Of a DNA stretch of 64,000 nt, positions 25,549-36,191 are shown one piece after another (positions within the stretch are counted from its first letter, which is position 1; each line of letters begins with the position of its first letter). The position numbers and the translations under genes are program-made. The DNA is taken from NCBI GenBank assembly GCA_963783175.1, contig CAWANG010000033.1, positions 43,392 through 107,391 on the forward strand. Reading direction: 5' to 3'. Below the pieces are notes generated by a model. It had not been told where the DNA came from and did no database searches. It saw only the letters and a program-made list of their open reading frames with translations. This DNA is from Roseiarcus sp963783175 (lineage in GTDB: Bacteria; Pseudomonadota; Alphaproteobacteria; Rhizobiales; Beijerinckiaceae).

Positions 25549-27072
25549 ATGTCCACCCTGCCCGACTACGAGACGTTCGCCCGCGCCTACAGCGCCGGCG
25601 AAGCCGAGGTCGCGGTCACGACGCTGGTCGCCGATCTTGAAACCCCGGTCTCGGCCTATCTCAAGCTCGCGCGCGGGCGAGCGGGCAACATGTTCCTGCT
25701 CGAATCGGTCGAAGGCGGGGCGCAGCGCGGCCGCTATTCGATGATCGGCCTCGATCCCGACCTCATCTTCCGATCGACGGGGGAACACGCCGAGATCAAC
25801 GCGCGTGCGCTTTCCGACCCCGACGCGTTCGTCCCCTGCCCCGGCGATCCGCTCGATGTCTTAAGATCGCTGCTCGCCGAATCGCGTATCGCAATGCCGC
25901 CCGGCCTGCCGCCGATGTCGGCTGGCGTGTTCGGTTATCTCGGTTACGACATGGTGAGGCGGATCGAGCGCCTGCCCGCAGCCAAGCCCGACCCGATCGG
26001 CGTGCCCGAGGCGCTGCTCATCCGCCCGACGGTCATGGTCGTGTTCGACGGCGCGCGCGACGAGATCGCGATCGTGACCCCGGTGCGCCCGGCCAAGGGC
26101 GTCTCGGCCCGCGCGGCTTACGAGAGCGCGATGGCGAGGCTGGACGCGGTCGTCGATGCGCTCGAGCGGCCGCTCGACCACGCGGCCGGCATGGCCGTCG
26201 ATCCGCTGGTCAAGGCGGGCGAAGCGCGGTCGAACACCAGCGAAGCCGAATACAAGGCGATGGTCGTCCGGGCGAAGGAATATATCGCCGCGGGCGATGC
26301 GTTCCAGATCGTGCTGTCACAGCGGTTCACGAGCCGCTTCGACCTGCCCGCCTTTGCGCTTTATCGGGCGCTGAGGCGGGTCAATCCCTCGCCTTATCTT
26401 TGCTTCCTCGACTTCGGCGGCTTCCAGATCGTCTGCTCGAGCCCGGAAATCCTGGTCAGGGTGCGCGAGGGCAAGGTCGTCATCCGCCCGATCGCCGGCA
26501 CGCGCCCGCGGGGAAAAAGCCCAACCGAGGACGAGGCGCTGGCCGCCGAGCTTCTGGCCGACCCGAAGGAGCGCGCCGAGCATCTGATGCTGCTCGACCT
26601 CGGCCGCAACGATGTCGGCCGCGTCGCCCGGATCGGGACGGTGAAGGTGACCGACAGCTTCTTCATCGAGCGCTATAGCCACGTCATGCACATCGTCTCC
26701 AATGTCGAGGGCGAATTGCGCGACGGAGTCGACGCGGTGACCGCGCTCGCCGCCGGCTTTCCCGCCGGCACCGTCTCCGGGGCGCCGAAAGTCAGGGCGA
26801 TGCAGATCATCGACGAACTCGAGAAGGACAAGCGCGGCATCTACGCCGGCTGCATCGGCTATTTCGGCGCCGGGGGCGAAATGGACACCTGCATCGTGCT
26901 GCGCGCCTCGGTGGTGAAGGACGGGTTCATGCACGTCCAGGCCGGCGCCGGCATCGTCTACGATTCCTCCCCCTCGGCCGAGCAGAAGGAATGCGTCGAT
27001 AAGGCGCGGGCCCTGTTCCGGGCGGCGGAGGAAGCGGTGCGGTTCGCGGTCCGGGGGAAGCGCGGGCAATAG
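25549..27072 (+). CDS. trpE: Anthranilate synthase component I
   Basis: The 507-residue enzyme makes anthranilate from chorismate. The LLES motif of tryptophan feedback binding is present near residue 45 (NMFLLESVEGG). The catalytic domain shows IAGTRPRGKSPTEDEAL, LLDLGRNDVGRVARIG and FPAGTVSGAPKVRAMQII. The gene follows ppiD at 6 bases; trpG, trpD and trpC are not next to it, since the downstream gene is on the opposite strand. I saw no leader peptide or attenuator in front of it. Confidence 0.96.
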   Translation: MSTLPDYETFARAYSAGEAEVAVTTLVADLETPVSAYLKLARGRAGNMFLLESVEGGAQRGRYSMIGLDPDLIFRSTGEHAEINARALSDPDAFVPCPGDPLDVLRSLLAESRIAMPPGLPPMSAGVFGYLGYDMVRRIERLPAAKPDPIGVPEALLIRPTVMVVFDGARDEIAIVTPVRPAKGVSARAAYESAMARLDAVVDALERPLDHAAGMAVDPLVKAGEARSNTSEAEYKAMVVRAKEYIAAGDAFQIVLSQRFTSRFDLPAFALYRALRRVNPSPYLCFLDFGGFQIVCSSPEILVRVREGKVVIRPIAGTRPRGKSPTEDEALAAELLADPKERAEHLMLLDLGRNDVGRVARIGTVKVTDSFFIERYSHVMHIVSNVEGELRDGVDAVTALAAGFPAGTVSGAPKVRAMQIIDELEKDKRGIYAGCIGYFGAGGEMDTCIVLRASVVKDGFMHVQAGAGIVYDSSPSAEQKECVDKARALFRAAEEAVRFAVRGKRGQ

Positions 27073-27086
27073 GCGGCGTCTTGCCG

Positions 27087-27395
27087 TCAAACACTCTGTT
27101 CGGCGGCGCTTCTATTGGGTTGTGGCCGCAGCGCCGCGATTACCGCGGCCTCGGGGCCAATTTCGCCGACCTCGACAATCGAATCGGCCGGTATGCCAAG
27201 CCGCTGGGCGGCGGCTCGGATCGCCTCGGGACTTACCGCTTCGTAAAGACAAAACGTCTTCCGCTTGTCGGCGCTGAGGAACGAAAAGAGCCACTGCACC
27301 CCAATCTCGTCGTTGACCAGTTTGATCGCGGCCATCAATTCATCGTCAGTCGGCACGAGATCGGCGAAGGTTCGTTCGATCAGAAATAGGGGCAA
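27087..27395 (-). CDS. DUF4242 (SCO4226-like) small protein
   Basis: The 102-residue product matches the DUF4242 pattern: PLFLIERTFADLVPTDDELM, VQWLFSFLSADKRKTFCLYE and SPEAIRAAAQRLGIPAD. The actinobacterial relative SCO4226 binds nickel in a ferredoxin-like dimer; whether this one does is inference. It converges on trpE. Confidence 0.8.
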   Translation of the reverse strand: MPLFLIERTFADLVPTDDELMAAIKLVNDEIGVQWLFSFLSADKRKTFCLYEAVSPEAIRAAAQRLGIPADSIVEVGEIGPEAAVIAALRPQPNRSAAEQSV

Positions 27396-27529
27396 GGCGG
27401 CCTCCTCCGTTCCGGCTTGCGCCCTGATATTGTGGCGGTCTGTCGGACCAATAGAGTGTCGAGCGGAATTGGCAATTCGTCAATCGGGACTGCGCTCGAG
27501 CCGCGAAACGCCCAAGTCCAGCCTCGACC

Positions 27530-30500
27530 TTGCGCGCCCGACGCAATCGAGGCAGTTTCGATCCTATTCGCCATCGGGAGGCCGTCATACAGGCGCCTGT
27601 CAAAAATCTCGTCGGACGTCGCGAGGAAACCTTCGTCGGCCGACAGAGTGAGTTGGCGGTGCTGCGCGGAGCGCTGGAACAGGCGCTTTCCGGGCGCGGA
27701 GGCGGCGTCATGATTGCCGGAGAGCCCGGAATCGGCAAGACGCGGACAGCCCAGGAATTCTCGGAATACGCCGTGGGGCAAGGGGCGAGCGTGCTGTGGG
27801 GCCGCTGCCACGAAGAGGCTGGCGCGCCGCCCTATTGGCCGTGGGTGCAGATCATCCGCTCGCTGTTGTTGCAGTCGCGCGCTCCCGAGGCGCCGCTAGG
27901 CGATCTCGGCCCGGGCGCCGCCGATATCGCCGACCTGGCGCCGGAAATACGCGACCGTCTGCCGAGGATCGAGCTCGGGCGCCCGGCTGAGGGACACGCC
28001 CGAGGCGCGCTTCCGCATGTTCGAAGCGATTCGCCGGCTGCTTGCCGCGGCGTGCGAGCATCAGGCTCTCGTCCTGGTGCTGGACGATCTGCATTGGGCC
28101 GATGCGCCCTCGCTGCGACTGCTCGAGTTCCTGGCGCCCGAGATCGCCGATATGCCTCTACTGCTGGTCGGGACCTATCGGGCCACCGAGCTTTCGCGCC
28201 AACACCCGCTGTCGAACACGCTTGGCGGTCTGGCGCGGGCGCGCCACATCGCCCGCGTCGATTTGCCCGGCTTGAGCGTGGACGAGGCGCAGGCTTTTAT
28301 CACCGCCGCTGCTGGAGCCACGCTGCCGACGTGGTTCACCCGGTCGCTGCATCAGCAGACCGAGGGCAACCCACTGTTTCTGCGGGAAATCGTGCGATTT
28401 CTGGAGCAGCAGGGCATCCTCAACGCCGAGATCGGAGCGCTGGACGCGGCGCTGCCCCGGGTCATCCGGGTTCCCGAAGGACTGAAGGAGGTGATCGGCC
28501 GCCGCCTCAATCTCTTGTCCCCGGCCTGCAATGAGGTACTCGCGCTCGCCTCCGTCATCGGCCGCAATTTTTCACTCGAGGTGCTGATGCGCGCCGCGGC
28601 TCCGCTTGGAGCCGATGAGGTGATCGAGGCGTTAGACGAAGCGCTGGCCGCTCGTATCGTTAACGAGGCGGGCGATCGGCGCTATCAGTTCATTCACAAC
28701 CTCGTTCGGGTGACGTTGTACGATGAATTGAGCGCCACCGTGCGGCGCCGGATGCATCGGACCGTGGGATCCGTCCTCGAGGCGCTCGGCGGCGGCGATC
28801 GGCGCGCCCTTCTGCCGGAATTGGCGCACCACTTCAGCGCCAGCGGCGACCTCGATCGAGGAATAGACTATGCGATTCGCGCCGGCCAGAGCGCCGAGGC
28901 ATTGCTTGCCGTCGAGGACGCCGCGCAGTTCTTCCAGACGGCGCTCGACGCCTTGGCTCTGCGCCCCGCCGCGGACGAGGCCATGCGTTGCAGGCTCTTG
29001 TTTCAGCTTGGCGAAGCGCAACGCAAATCGGGTGAATTCACAGGCGCGCAGAGGACGCTCCGGGAGGCCGCGGAGGCAGCGCGCGATTTGGACCTGCCCG
29101 AGCTCTTGGCCAACGCCGCCTTGGCCTACGAGCGGATTTCGTGGCGTCTCGGGAGGCCGGCTGATTCTCAGCCGGAAGGCCTGCTTGCGGACGCATTGCG
29201 CCTGGTTCCGGAAACCGAAATCAAATTGCGGGTCGAGCTGACCGGCGCCCTGGCGCGATCATTGCTTTACGCAGGCTCGGAGAAGGAAGCGAGAGAGCGC
29301 CTGGATTTCGCCATCTCAGTTGCGAGACGTCTGGGAGACCCGGCGCTCCTGGCGAGCACTCTTGAATATCTCTTCGACTTCCCCTGGGGACCCGATGGCA
29401 CCCGGAATCTGCTCGCGCTCGCCAGCGAATCGCTGGAGGCAGCCATACGCTCCGGCAATACCGAAGTTGCTTTCATGGCGCGCGTCAGAAGAGTGGCTTG
29501 CTGTCTCGAACTCGGCGACTTGGAGGCGGTCAACGACGAAATCGTTCAGCTCTCGCGCGACGACGCGAGGCTGCGTCAACGAGACTACGCCATCGGCCTG
29601 ATCGGCTTGCGCTCGGCAATGGCGCTGATGCGGGGGGAACTCGATGCAGCGGAGCATCTCTTGACCGAGGCGAATTCGCAGGCGTCAGGGACGGACACGA
29701 CCCAAAGAGCGAACCAGATGGCTTTTGTCGGCGTACAAGTTTTCACCTTGCGCCGCGAGCAGGGCCGGCTCAAAGAGCTGGGGCCGGTGCTGACTCACTT
29801 CATGCGCACCGCTTCCGCGACGTCGGTTTGGGGACCGGGACTCGCCGTCCTTTATGTCGAACTCGATCAGCTGGACAAGGCGCGCGCCGAATTCGAGCGT
29901 TTGGCGGCGCGAGACTTCGACGATTTGCCGCGCGACGGACGATGGGCGACGTGCCTCGCCTACCTCGCCGAGGTGTGCGCGGCGCTCAACGACGCCGGTC
30001 GGGCGGCGATGCTGTATCGGTTGCTCCTGCCCTACGCCGACCGCGCGCTCGTGCTTGGCGGGGGCTTCGTATGCAGCGGCTCGAGCGGACGCCATCTCGG
30101 GATGTTGGCCGCCGCCATGTCCGACTGGTCGGCGGCGGAACGCCATTTCGAGGAGGCTCTGGCGATGAACGCGCGGATTGGCGACCTCCTTCCGCTCGCC
30201 CATACGCGCCATGACTATGCGGCGATGTTGCTTGCCCGCGGCAAGCCGGGCGATTGCGAGCGCGCCAAGGCCCTGTTGCAATCATGCCTTTCGAGCGCCC
30301 GGAAAATGGGTGCGCGCGCGCTGGAGGAACGCGCCGCCGCCCGATTGCACGCGCTCGAAGCGCTTCAACGAACAAGCGCAGGCGAAGACGACTTGAGCCC
30401 ACGCGAGGTCGAGGTGCTGCGACTGATCGCTATCGGCCGCACCAACGCCGACATCGCGGCCGCCCTCGCGATCAGCCTCAACACCGTCGCGACGCACGTC

Positions 30501-30593
30501 CGCAGTATCTTGGCGAAAACCGGTTCCTCCAACCGCACCGAAGCGGCGGCGCTCGCGATGCGGCGCGGGTTGGCGTTCAGCCGGAATCACTGA
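27530..30593 (+). pseudogene. LuxR-family AAA (MalT-like) transcriptional regulator, frameshifted
   Basis: The N-terminal part (27530 to ~27985) contains FVGRQSELAVLRGAL and the Walker A GEPGIGKTRTA. A one-base shift near 27985 moves the rest into another frame, which continues LRDTPEARFRMFEAI…, Walker B LVLVLDDLHWADAPSL, a long TPR-like region and a C-terminal LuxR helix-turn-helix (LSPREVEVLRLIAIGRTNAD, then NTVATHVRSILAKTGSSNRT). Corrected length is about 1000 residues. As read, ATPase motifs and DNA-binding domain are separated. It is orphan in its orientation; the target is unknown. Confidence 0.85.
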
Positions 30594-30809
30594 CGATCGC
30601 GCCGCGCGCTCCCCGATTCGGACGGGGGTCGCGTCTCATCATTTATGATGACATCGCCAACGATCGCACCCTCCACGAGTCTCATTCAATTCAACGATTT
30701 ACGGGCCTCAGGTTTTCCCCCAATCGTTCCGCCGACGCCAACCGGCGCGTTTCGCCGGAGGCGCCCAAAGGCATTGAGCGGCCGCGACAGGCCCATGAGG
30801 GAGTTTTCG

Positions 30810-32195
30810 ATGAACAACGACGCCATTGCCAAATTTGCGCAAAGCCTCCGAGGCGCCCTTGTCGGCCGCGACCATCCCGATTACGGCGAGGCGCGCAAGC
30901 TCTATAACGCCATGATCGACAAGCGGCCGCTGATGATCGCGCGCTGCGCCGACGCGGCCGACGTGATCGCCGCAGTAAATTTCGGCCGCGACAACAAACT
31001 GCCCATCGCCATTCGCGGCGGCGGCCACAACGGGCCTGGCCTCGGCAGCGTCGACGATGGGCTGGTCATCGATCTGTCGATGATCAAGGGGGTACGGGTC
31101 GATCCGGCGACCAAGACGGTGCGGGTCGGCGGCGGCTGCGTCACCGGCGAGGTTGACCACGCGACCCACGCGTTCGGCCTGGCCGTGCCGTTCGGCGTCG
31201 TCTCGACCACCGGCGTCGGAGGACTGACGCTTTCCGGCGGCCACGGTTATCTCAGCCGCCAATACGGGCTCGCTGTCGATTGTCTGCTGGAGGCGGATGT
31301 CGTGCTCGCCGATGGGCGTTTCGTTACCGCGAGCGAAACTGCGAACCCGGACCTCTTCTGGGCGCTTCGCGGCGGCGGCGGCAATTTCGGCGTGGTGACG
31401 AGTTTCCTGTTCCAGGCCCACCCCGCCAGCATGGTCTATGGCGGGCCGATGGTCTGGGAGCTGAAGGACGCGGCCACGATCATGCGCTGGTATCGCGATT
31501 TTTCGGCCAGCAAGCCGAACGACGCGTTGTGCGTCTTCCTTGGACTGCAGACGGTGCCCCCCGGTGACCCATTCCCGAAGGAGCATTGGGCCAAGAAGAT
31601 GCGCGTGCTGGTCGTCTGCCACAACGGCACCACGGCCGAAGGTGAAAAGGCGGTCAATGCGATCCGGGCGGCGCTGCCGCCCCCGATTATCGATTGGGCC
31701 GGCCCGATGCCCTATCCAGCCCTGCAGAGCCTGTTCGACGGGCTCCTGCCCAAGGGTTTGCAGTGGTACTGGAAGGGCGACTTCGTCAAGACTTTGCCGG
31801 ACGCTGCGATCGACGCCCATGTCGCGCACGGCGCCAAGCTGCCGAGCGTGCTCTCGGGCATGCACCTCTATCCAATCGACGGCGCGGTCCACCGCCCGAA
31901 GAAGGACGCGACGGCCTGGAACTGCCGCGATGCGGCGTGGTCGATGGTCATCTTCGGAGTCGATCCGGATCCGAAGAACGCGCCAGCGATCAAGAAATGG
32001 GCGCGCGACTACTGGGGCGCCGTCCACCCGTTCGATCTCGCCGGCGCCTACCCCAATTTCATGATGGACGACGAGGGCGATGCGCGGCTGACGGCAACCT
32101 TCGGCGGAAACTACGAGCGGCTCGCCGGGGTGAAGAAGAAATACGACCCGAGCAATCTGTTCCATGTGAACCTTAACATCCGCCCGGCGCCCTGA
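30810..32195 (+). CDS. FAD-binding oxidoreductase with BBE domain
   Basis: The 461-residue product is of the berberine-bridge/vanillyl-alcohol-oxidase-like group. The PP-loop IRGGGHNGPGLGSVDDGLVI, TTGVGGLTLSGGHGYLSRQY and the C-terminal BBE motif (YDPSNLFHVNLNI) are present. The histidine that tethers FAD in 6-hydroxynicotine-oxidase-type enzymes corresponds to GGGHN. The start is ATG 30810 with GGGAG upstream; the frame is open earlier. The substrate is unknown. Confidence 0.88.
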   Translation: MNNDAIAKFAQSLRGALVGRDHPDYGEARKLYNAMIDKRPLMIARCADAADVIAAVNFGRDNKLPIAIRGGGHNGPGLGSVDDGLVIDLSMIKGVRVDPATKTVRVGGGCVTGEVDHATHAFGLAVPFGVVSTTGVGGLTLSGGHGYLSRQYGLAVDCLLEADVVLADGRFVTASETANPDLFWALRGGGGNFGVVTSFLFQAHPASMVYGGPMVWELKDAATIMRWYRDFSASKPNDALCVFLGLQTVPPGDPFPKEHWAKKMRVLVVCHNGTTAEGEKAVNAIRAALPPPIIDWAGPMPYPALQSLFDGLLPKGLQWYWKGDFVKTLPDAAIDAHVAHGAKLPSVLSGMHLYPIDGAVHRPKKDATAWNCRDAAWSMVIFGVDPDPKNAPAIKKWARDYWGAVHPFDLAGAYPNFMMDDEGDARLTATFGGNYERLAGVKKKYDPSNLFHVNLNIRPAP

Positions 32196-32340
32196 GCGCC
32201 TTCGTTTGGCCGAGCTCCACGACCGGCGCGAGGTCAAATACATGGGCAATTGACGGTCTCAACTCGGCTCCGTACGCTTGCGCCAACACTCCCGGGGTCG
32301 CTCGACGCCGGGAACATAAGGCGGATGACGGGAGAGACGC

Positions 32341-33850
32341 GTGTGCCAGATTTGTGAGGCCGTCTCCGTCAGGGACGGCGCAGATCGTGTCCCGCAATTT
32401 CCGCCCCGCTCCGTAGCGAGTCCCACTCTGCGCCGAGCGGCGCCGACCAATCTTGAAGCCGCTCACGGCGCGACGGCATCCGCCATGCCTGAGGGCGTCG
32501 GCGTCGCGGGGCGGCGCCTTCTCATCAGAGGCGGGACGGTATTGTCGATCGACGAGCGGGTCGGCAACTTCGCGGTCGGCGACGTGCTCGTCGATGGATC
32601 AAAGATCGTCGAGGTCGCCGCCTCCATTCACGCGCCCGACGCCGCGGTCATCGACGCCTCCGGGCATATCGTCATGCCGGGCTTCATCGACGCGCATAGC
32701 CATCAGTTCGAGACGGCGCTGCGCAGCTTTCTCGCCGACGGCATTCTCATCAACGACGGGCGGCCCGAAAGCGCGCACAATTATTATGAATCTGATTCTT
32801 CAGAAGCTCTCAATGGGCTATCGCCCACAGGACGTCTATATCAACGAGCTTTTCGCCGGCATCGCGCAGATCGACGCCGGCGTCACCGCGGTCATGGACA
32901 TCAGCCAGATCCATCATTCGCCGGAGCATTCCGACGCTGCGATCGAGGGCTTGCGAGCCGCTGGCCGGCGCGCGGTGTTCGGCTATTTCGAGGGATGGGG
33001 CGAGAAGGCGAAATATCCCGGCGACGCCAAGCGCATCCGCGAGCAGCACTTTTCTTCATCCGACCAGGCGCTCAGCATGTTCATGGGCGGCGAGATCTAC
33101 TTGCCGGGCTACGAGGCGGCGTGGAAAGCCGGTCGCGATCTGGACCTGCCGATCGCCTTGCATGTCGTCGGCACCTTCGGAATGCAGCCGACCTTCGACG
33201 AACTCGCCAAGGCCGGGAAATTCGGCGCGGATTGCTTTTTCATCCACATGACCGGCATGAGCGAGATCGGCTGGAAAGCGGCGGCCGACGCTGGCGCGCA
33301 TGTCACCCTCGCCGTGCCGATCGAAATGCAGATGCGGCACGGGACGCCGCCGATCCAGAAGGCCCTCGACCTTGGGATGAGCCTGTCGCTATCGACCGAT
33401 GTCGAGTGCACAATGACCGCCGACATGTTCACCCAGATGCGCGGCGTGATGACGCTTCAGCGCATGTTCGCCAACGAGCTTGCGTTGCAGGGCAAGGAGT
33501 ATCCGAAGCTCATGTCTGTCTGGGACGCGCTCCGCCTCGCGACGATGGGGGGAGCAAGGGGTCTCAAGATCGAGACCAAGACCGGCTCGCTGACCCCGGG
33601 CAAGGACGCCGACATCATCCTGCTCGACGCGACAGCGCTTAACGTCACGCCGCTCAATCACGCGCCGGGCGCGGTCGTCACCCTCATGGAGCGCTCCAAC
33701 GTGTCGACGGTGCTGTGCGCCGGGCAGATCAAGAAATGGCGCGGCGGGATCGTCGGCTACGACATCCCGAAGCTCAGGGCCGAATTGGATGCGAGTCGCG
33801 ACTATGTTTTCGCGGCGGCAGGCATCGAGCGCGATCTGTTCCGGGCCTGA
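32341..33850 (+). pseudogene. Metal-dependent amidohydrolase, frameshifted
   Basis: The reading starts at GTG 32341 with GGGAGAG 5 bases upstream and runs through VMPGFIDAHSHQFETAL, the N-terminal metal-binding HxH (residues ~115–120). Near 32785–32790 a one-base shift moves into another frame, which continues MGYRPQDVYINELF, HHSPEHSDAA, ALHVVGTFGMQP, FIHMTGMSEIGW and STDVECTMTADMF, the remaining metal and substrate-binding segments, to 33850. Members hydrolyse cyclic amides or chlorinated heteroaromatics. The N-terminus carries an MCQIC pair of cysteines before the barrel. Corrected length is about 503 residues. Confidence 0.82.
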
Positions 33851-34148
33851 GGACGAACAGCAAGAGGCCGGTCCGCCGGGCGATGCAGGTCGTCGACGAA
33901 TTCGAGAGGGAGAAGCACGGCATCCAAGCGGAACGGTAGCGGCGACCGGATGTGCTTGATCGCCCCTTGACGCCTAGCTCGGCGCACGTTGAATCGAAGC
34001 AAGACGCGCCGGCGCTCGAAGGCTGGAAACCATCGCCGCGGTGGGCGATGATATTGCCGCCGAGCGATCCGAACAATTCGGTACAGGCTGGACACCCTGG
34101 ATCAAACCCTCGGATACGCCTCGCCAGGGCAGAGCCTCGAGACAGACG

Positions 34149-35891
34149 ATGAACCTCCGAGAGCAGGCGCCGCGATCCGTGTTGACAGAGGGCGCGGCGA
34201 GCCCCCTCAATCCGCGGTTCTGGCTGATCGGGATCGGGTTTCTCGGCCCCTTTCTTTTCCTGAATCTCATAACAGCGCGGTATCAATTCGGATCACTCGG
34301 CATCACGCTGTGGAGCCCGGACGACGGGCTGTCGGTTTTGCTGCTGATGGAGGGAGCGACATTCGTCCCCTTCGTCCTTGCCGGCGAGGTGCTGTCCGAC
34401 GTCGCGATCTCCCACGTTCAGCATAGTCTCTACGTCACTGTTTTGTCTGAATTTTTCTTGACGCTTGGCTACGCTGGCTTCGCCCTCACATTGCGCCATG
34501 TCCTCAAGTTCAGCCTGAAACGGAGCGATCTGCACAACCTCCTCATCATGCTGACGTCGGTGCCGGTTGGCGCCTTCCTTTGCGCGTTAATCTATTGCGG
34601 AGTCCTCTATCTCGCTGGTTCGCTGGCCGCGGATCGGTTGGCTGACGCGGTGAGCTATTTCTGGATCGGCGACGCCGTTGGCATCATTGCAATTCTTTCG
34701 GCGACGATAGCGGTTTGCACGCTCTGGTCCAAACCCCGTTGGAGTTGGAGCCGGCAAGAATCCCTCGACTGGTCCTTCTTCTTAGTCAGTTCGTGCCTGG
34801 TGTTTGCGCTTCTCACGCGCAGCGCGACCAGCGCTCATCCGTACCATTTGTTCTATCTGCTGTTCTTGCCGATCATTTCGATGGCCATGCGAACAGCTTA
34901 TACTGGGGCGGCGATCGCCCTCCTCGCGACCCAGACCGCATTTTTTATGACGATTGCGCACATCGGATTCCCCGACGCCGATTTTGAGCAGTTCCAGATT
35001 CTGATGCTCGTGCTTGCCATAACCGGGCTTGTTCTCGGCGCCGCGGTCAGCGAGCGCGAGCGCGCCAATAAACGGCTCCGCGAGCAGCAGGAGGAACTTG
35101 TGCGCGCCTCGGCGCACGCAACCGCCGGCGCGATGGGCATGCTGCTCGCTCACGAACTGAGCCAGCCCTTGTCGACGGTCGCAATGTACGTGCTTGCGGC
35201 GCGCCGGATGCTGCAATCCGGCGCAGGCTCAGAGTCAGCGATCGACGCTTTGCGCAAGGCCGAGGCGGAGGCGCAGCGAACGCGCCAGGTGCTTGAGCAC
35301 ATCCGTGACATCGTCTCATTTGGCAGGACGAAGCCGCGTCTGCTGAATCTCTTTGAGACAGCCGTGAAGATTCGGGCGCTGTGTATAGAAGGCGCGAACG
35401 CGCGCAACGTCGATATCGCCGTCGAGAGCGTTGATCCGATCCCCCTGGTGAAGGCTGATGCAATCGGGATCGAGCAGGTCCTCAACAACATTGTCGGCAA
35501 TGCGGTCGATGCCGCCGCTGATCGCGGGGACGCACGCGGACGCGTCGTCATCCGCGTGAGTGGACGCGACGATTGGGCGATCGTCCAGGTCGACGACAAC
35601 GGCCCCGGAGTGGCGCCGGAGATAGCGGAGAGCCTGTTCGAGCCCTATAAAACATCCAAACCCCGAGGCATGGGGCTTGGACTCACTCTCAGTCGTCAGA
35701 TCGTGACGCAGCACGGCGGCCGCATTGGCTGGCAAAACCCATCGGATCGGAGGGGACGCGATTCACGGTCGAGCTCAACATCAATGGGCCTGACGGCGAT
35801 GCCGCCTAGACGGCGACCATCGCCCATGACCCAAGCCAGTTTCCCAGAATTTTGCCCGGACGGCAGAGATCAATATGGAAGAGACATTTGA
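34149..35891 (+). CDS. MASE1-domain sensor histidine kinase (C-terminal end frameshifted)
   Basis: The N-terminal ~290 residues hold about eight transmembrane helices with the MASE1 signature (LWSPDDGLSVLLLMEGATFV). They are followed by a HisKA-type region with the phospho-acceptor His in LLAHELSQPLSTVAMYVLAA, and a HATPase_c domain: N box QVLNNIVGNAVDA, G1 VDDNGPGV, F box LFEPYKT, G2 GMGLGLTLSR. At 35750–35758 a one-base slip changes the end; in the other phase it reads GTRFTVELNINGP to a TAG at 35807, the expected terminus. As read it runs to 35891 with a foreign tail, but all catalytic boxes are intact. Two receiver genes follow. Confidence 0.85.
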   Translation: MNLREQAPRSVLTEGAASPLNPRFWLIGIGFLGPFLFLNLITARYQFGSLGITLWSPDDGLSVLLLMEGATFVPFVLAGEVLSDVAISHVQHSLYVTVLSEFFLTLGYAGFALTLRHVLKFSLKRSDLHNLLIMLTSVPVGAFLCALIYCGVLYLAGSLAADRLADAVSYFWIGDAVGIIAILSATIAVCTLWSKPRWSWSRQESLDWSFFLVSSCLVFALLTRSATSAHPYHLFYLLFLPIISMAMRTAYTGAAIALLATQTAFFMTIAHIGFPDADFEQFQILMLVLAITGLVLGAAVSERERANKRLREQQEELVRASAHATAGAMGMLLAHELSQPLSTVAMYVLAARRMLQSGAGSESAIDALRKAEAEAQRTRQVLEHIRDIVSFGRTKPRLLNLFETAVKIRALCIEGANARNVDIAVESVDPIPLVKADAIGIEQVLNNIVGNAVDAAADRGDARGRVVIRVSGRDDWAIVQVDDNGPGVAPEIAESLFEPYKTSKPRGMGLGLTLSRQIVTQHGGRIGWQNPSDRRGRDSRSSSTSMGLTAMPPRRRPSPMTQASFPEFCPDGRDQYGRDI

Positions 35892-36191
35892 CGTTGGCGA
35901 CGCCTATTTCGCATTCGTCCCGCTCGACCAGCCCGCCTTGCTCCGCAACTAGGTTTATACACCTAGGTATTTGCCTCCACATTTGTGCTAGTTGCCGCAA
36001 AGCAATCAGAGGACGATACGATTTTGATTGTCGCCGGGGGCTGGCGTCGGACATAAACGAGCGAGCAAAAAATATCGCTTATCTCGCTGGTTGCTGCGGC
36101 GCCCGGAGCCGGTAGTGGATGCTTCGGGCACGGCCGAGATGGAACCGCAGCGAACGCATTAGGCGCTTCGCGCCGCAGCGGCGGAGGTTTT
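35810..36191. other. Intergenic region between the kinase and the first receiver gene
   Basis: About 380 bases. A 25-codon open frame (35875–35952, MEETFDVGDAYFAFVPLD…) has weak purine-rich upstream sequence and no recognisable family; I do not call it a gene. At about 35958–35985 lies TAGGTATTTGCCTCCA, a motif that recurs in degenerate form near 36815 and 37750. The 36150–36191 end holds the receiver's ribosome-binding site. Confidence 0.4.

Noticed and set aside
25500..25560. Attenuator or leader peptide for trpE
   Set aside because: Only 6 bases separate ppiD and trpE; there is no room for a leader and no Trp-rich short frame.
24226..25788. Long antisense frame (520 codons) opposite ppiD
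   Set aside because: It mirrors the GC-rich codon structure of ppiD, which has clear domains; the antisense product is Arg/Gly/Asp-rich with no fold.
27396..27529. Confident start for the AAA/LuxR regulator
   Set aside because: No ATG/GTG/TTG with a good ribosome-binding site could be chosen in phase; 27530 is only the first usable initiation codon.
30708..32249. Antisense frame of 513 codons opposite the BBE oxidoreductase
   Set aside because: No domain or start signal; complementary shadow of a real gene.
35875..35952. 25-codon frame after the kinase as a signalling peptide
   Set aside because: Weak initiation signal and no evidence of conservation; mentioned only as intergenic content.
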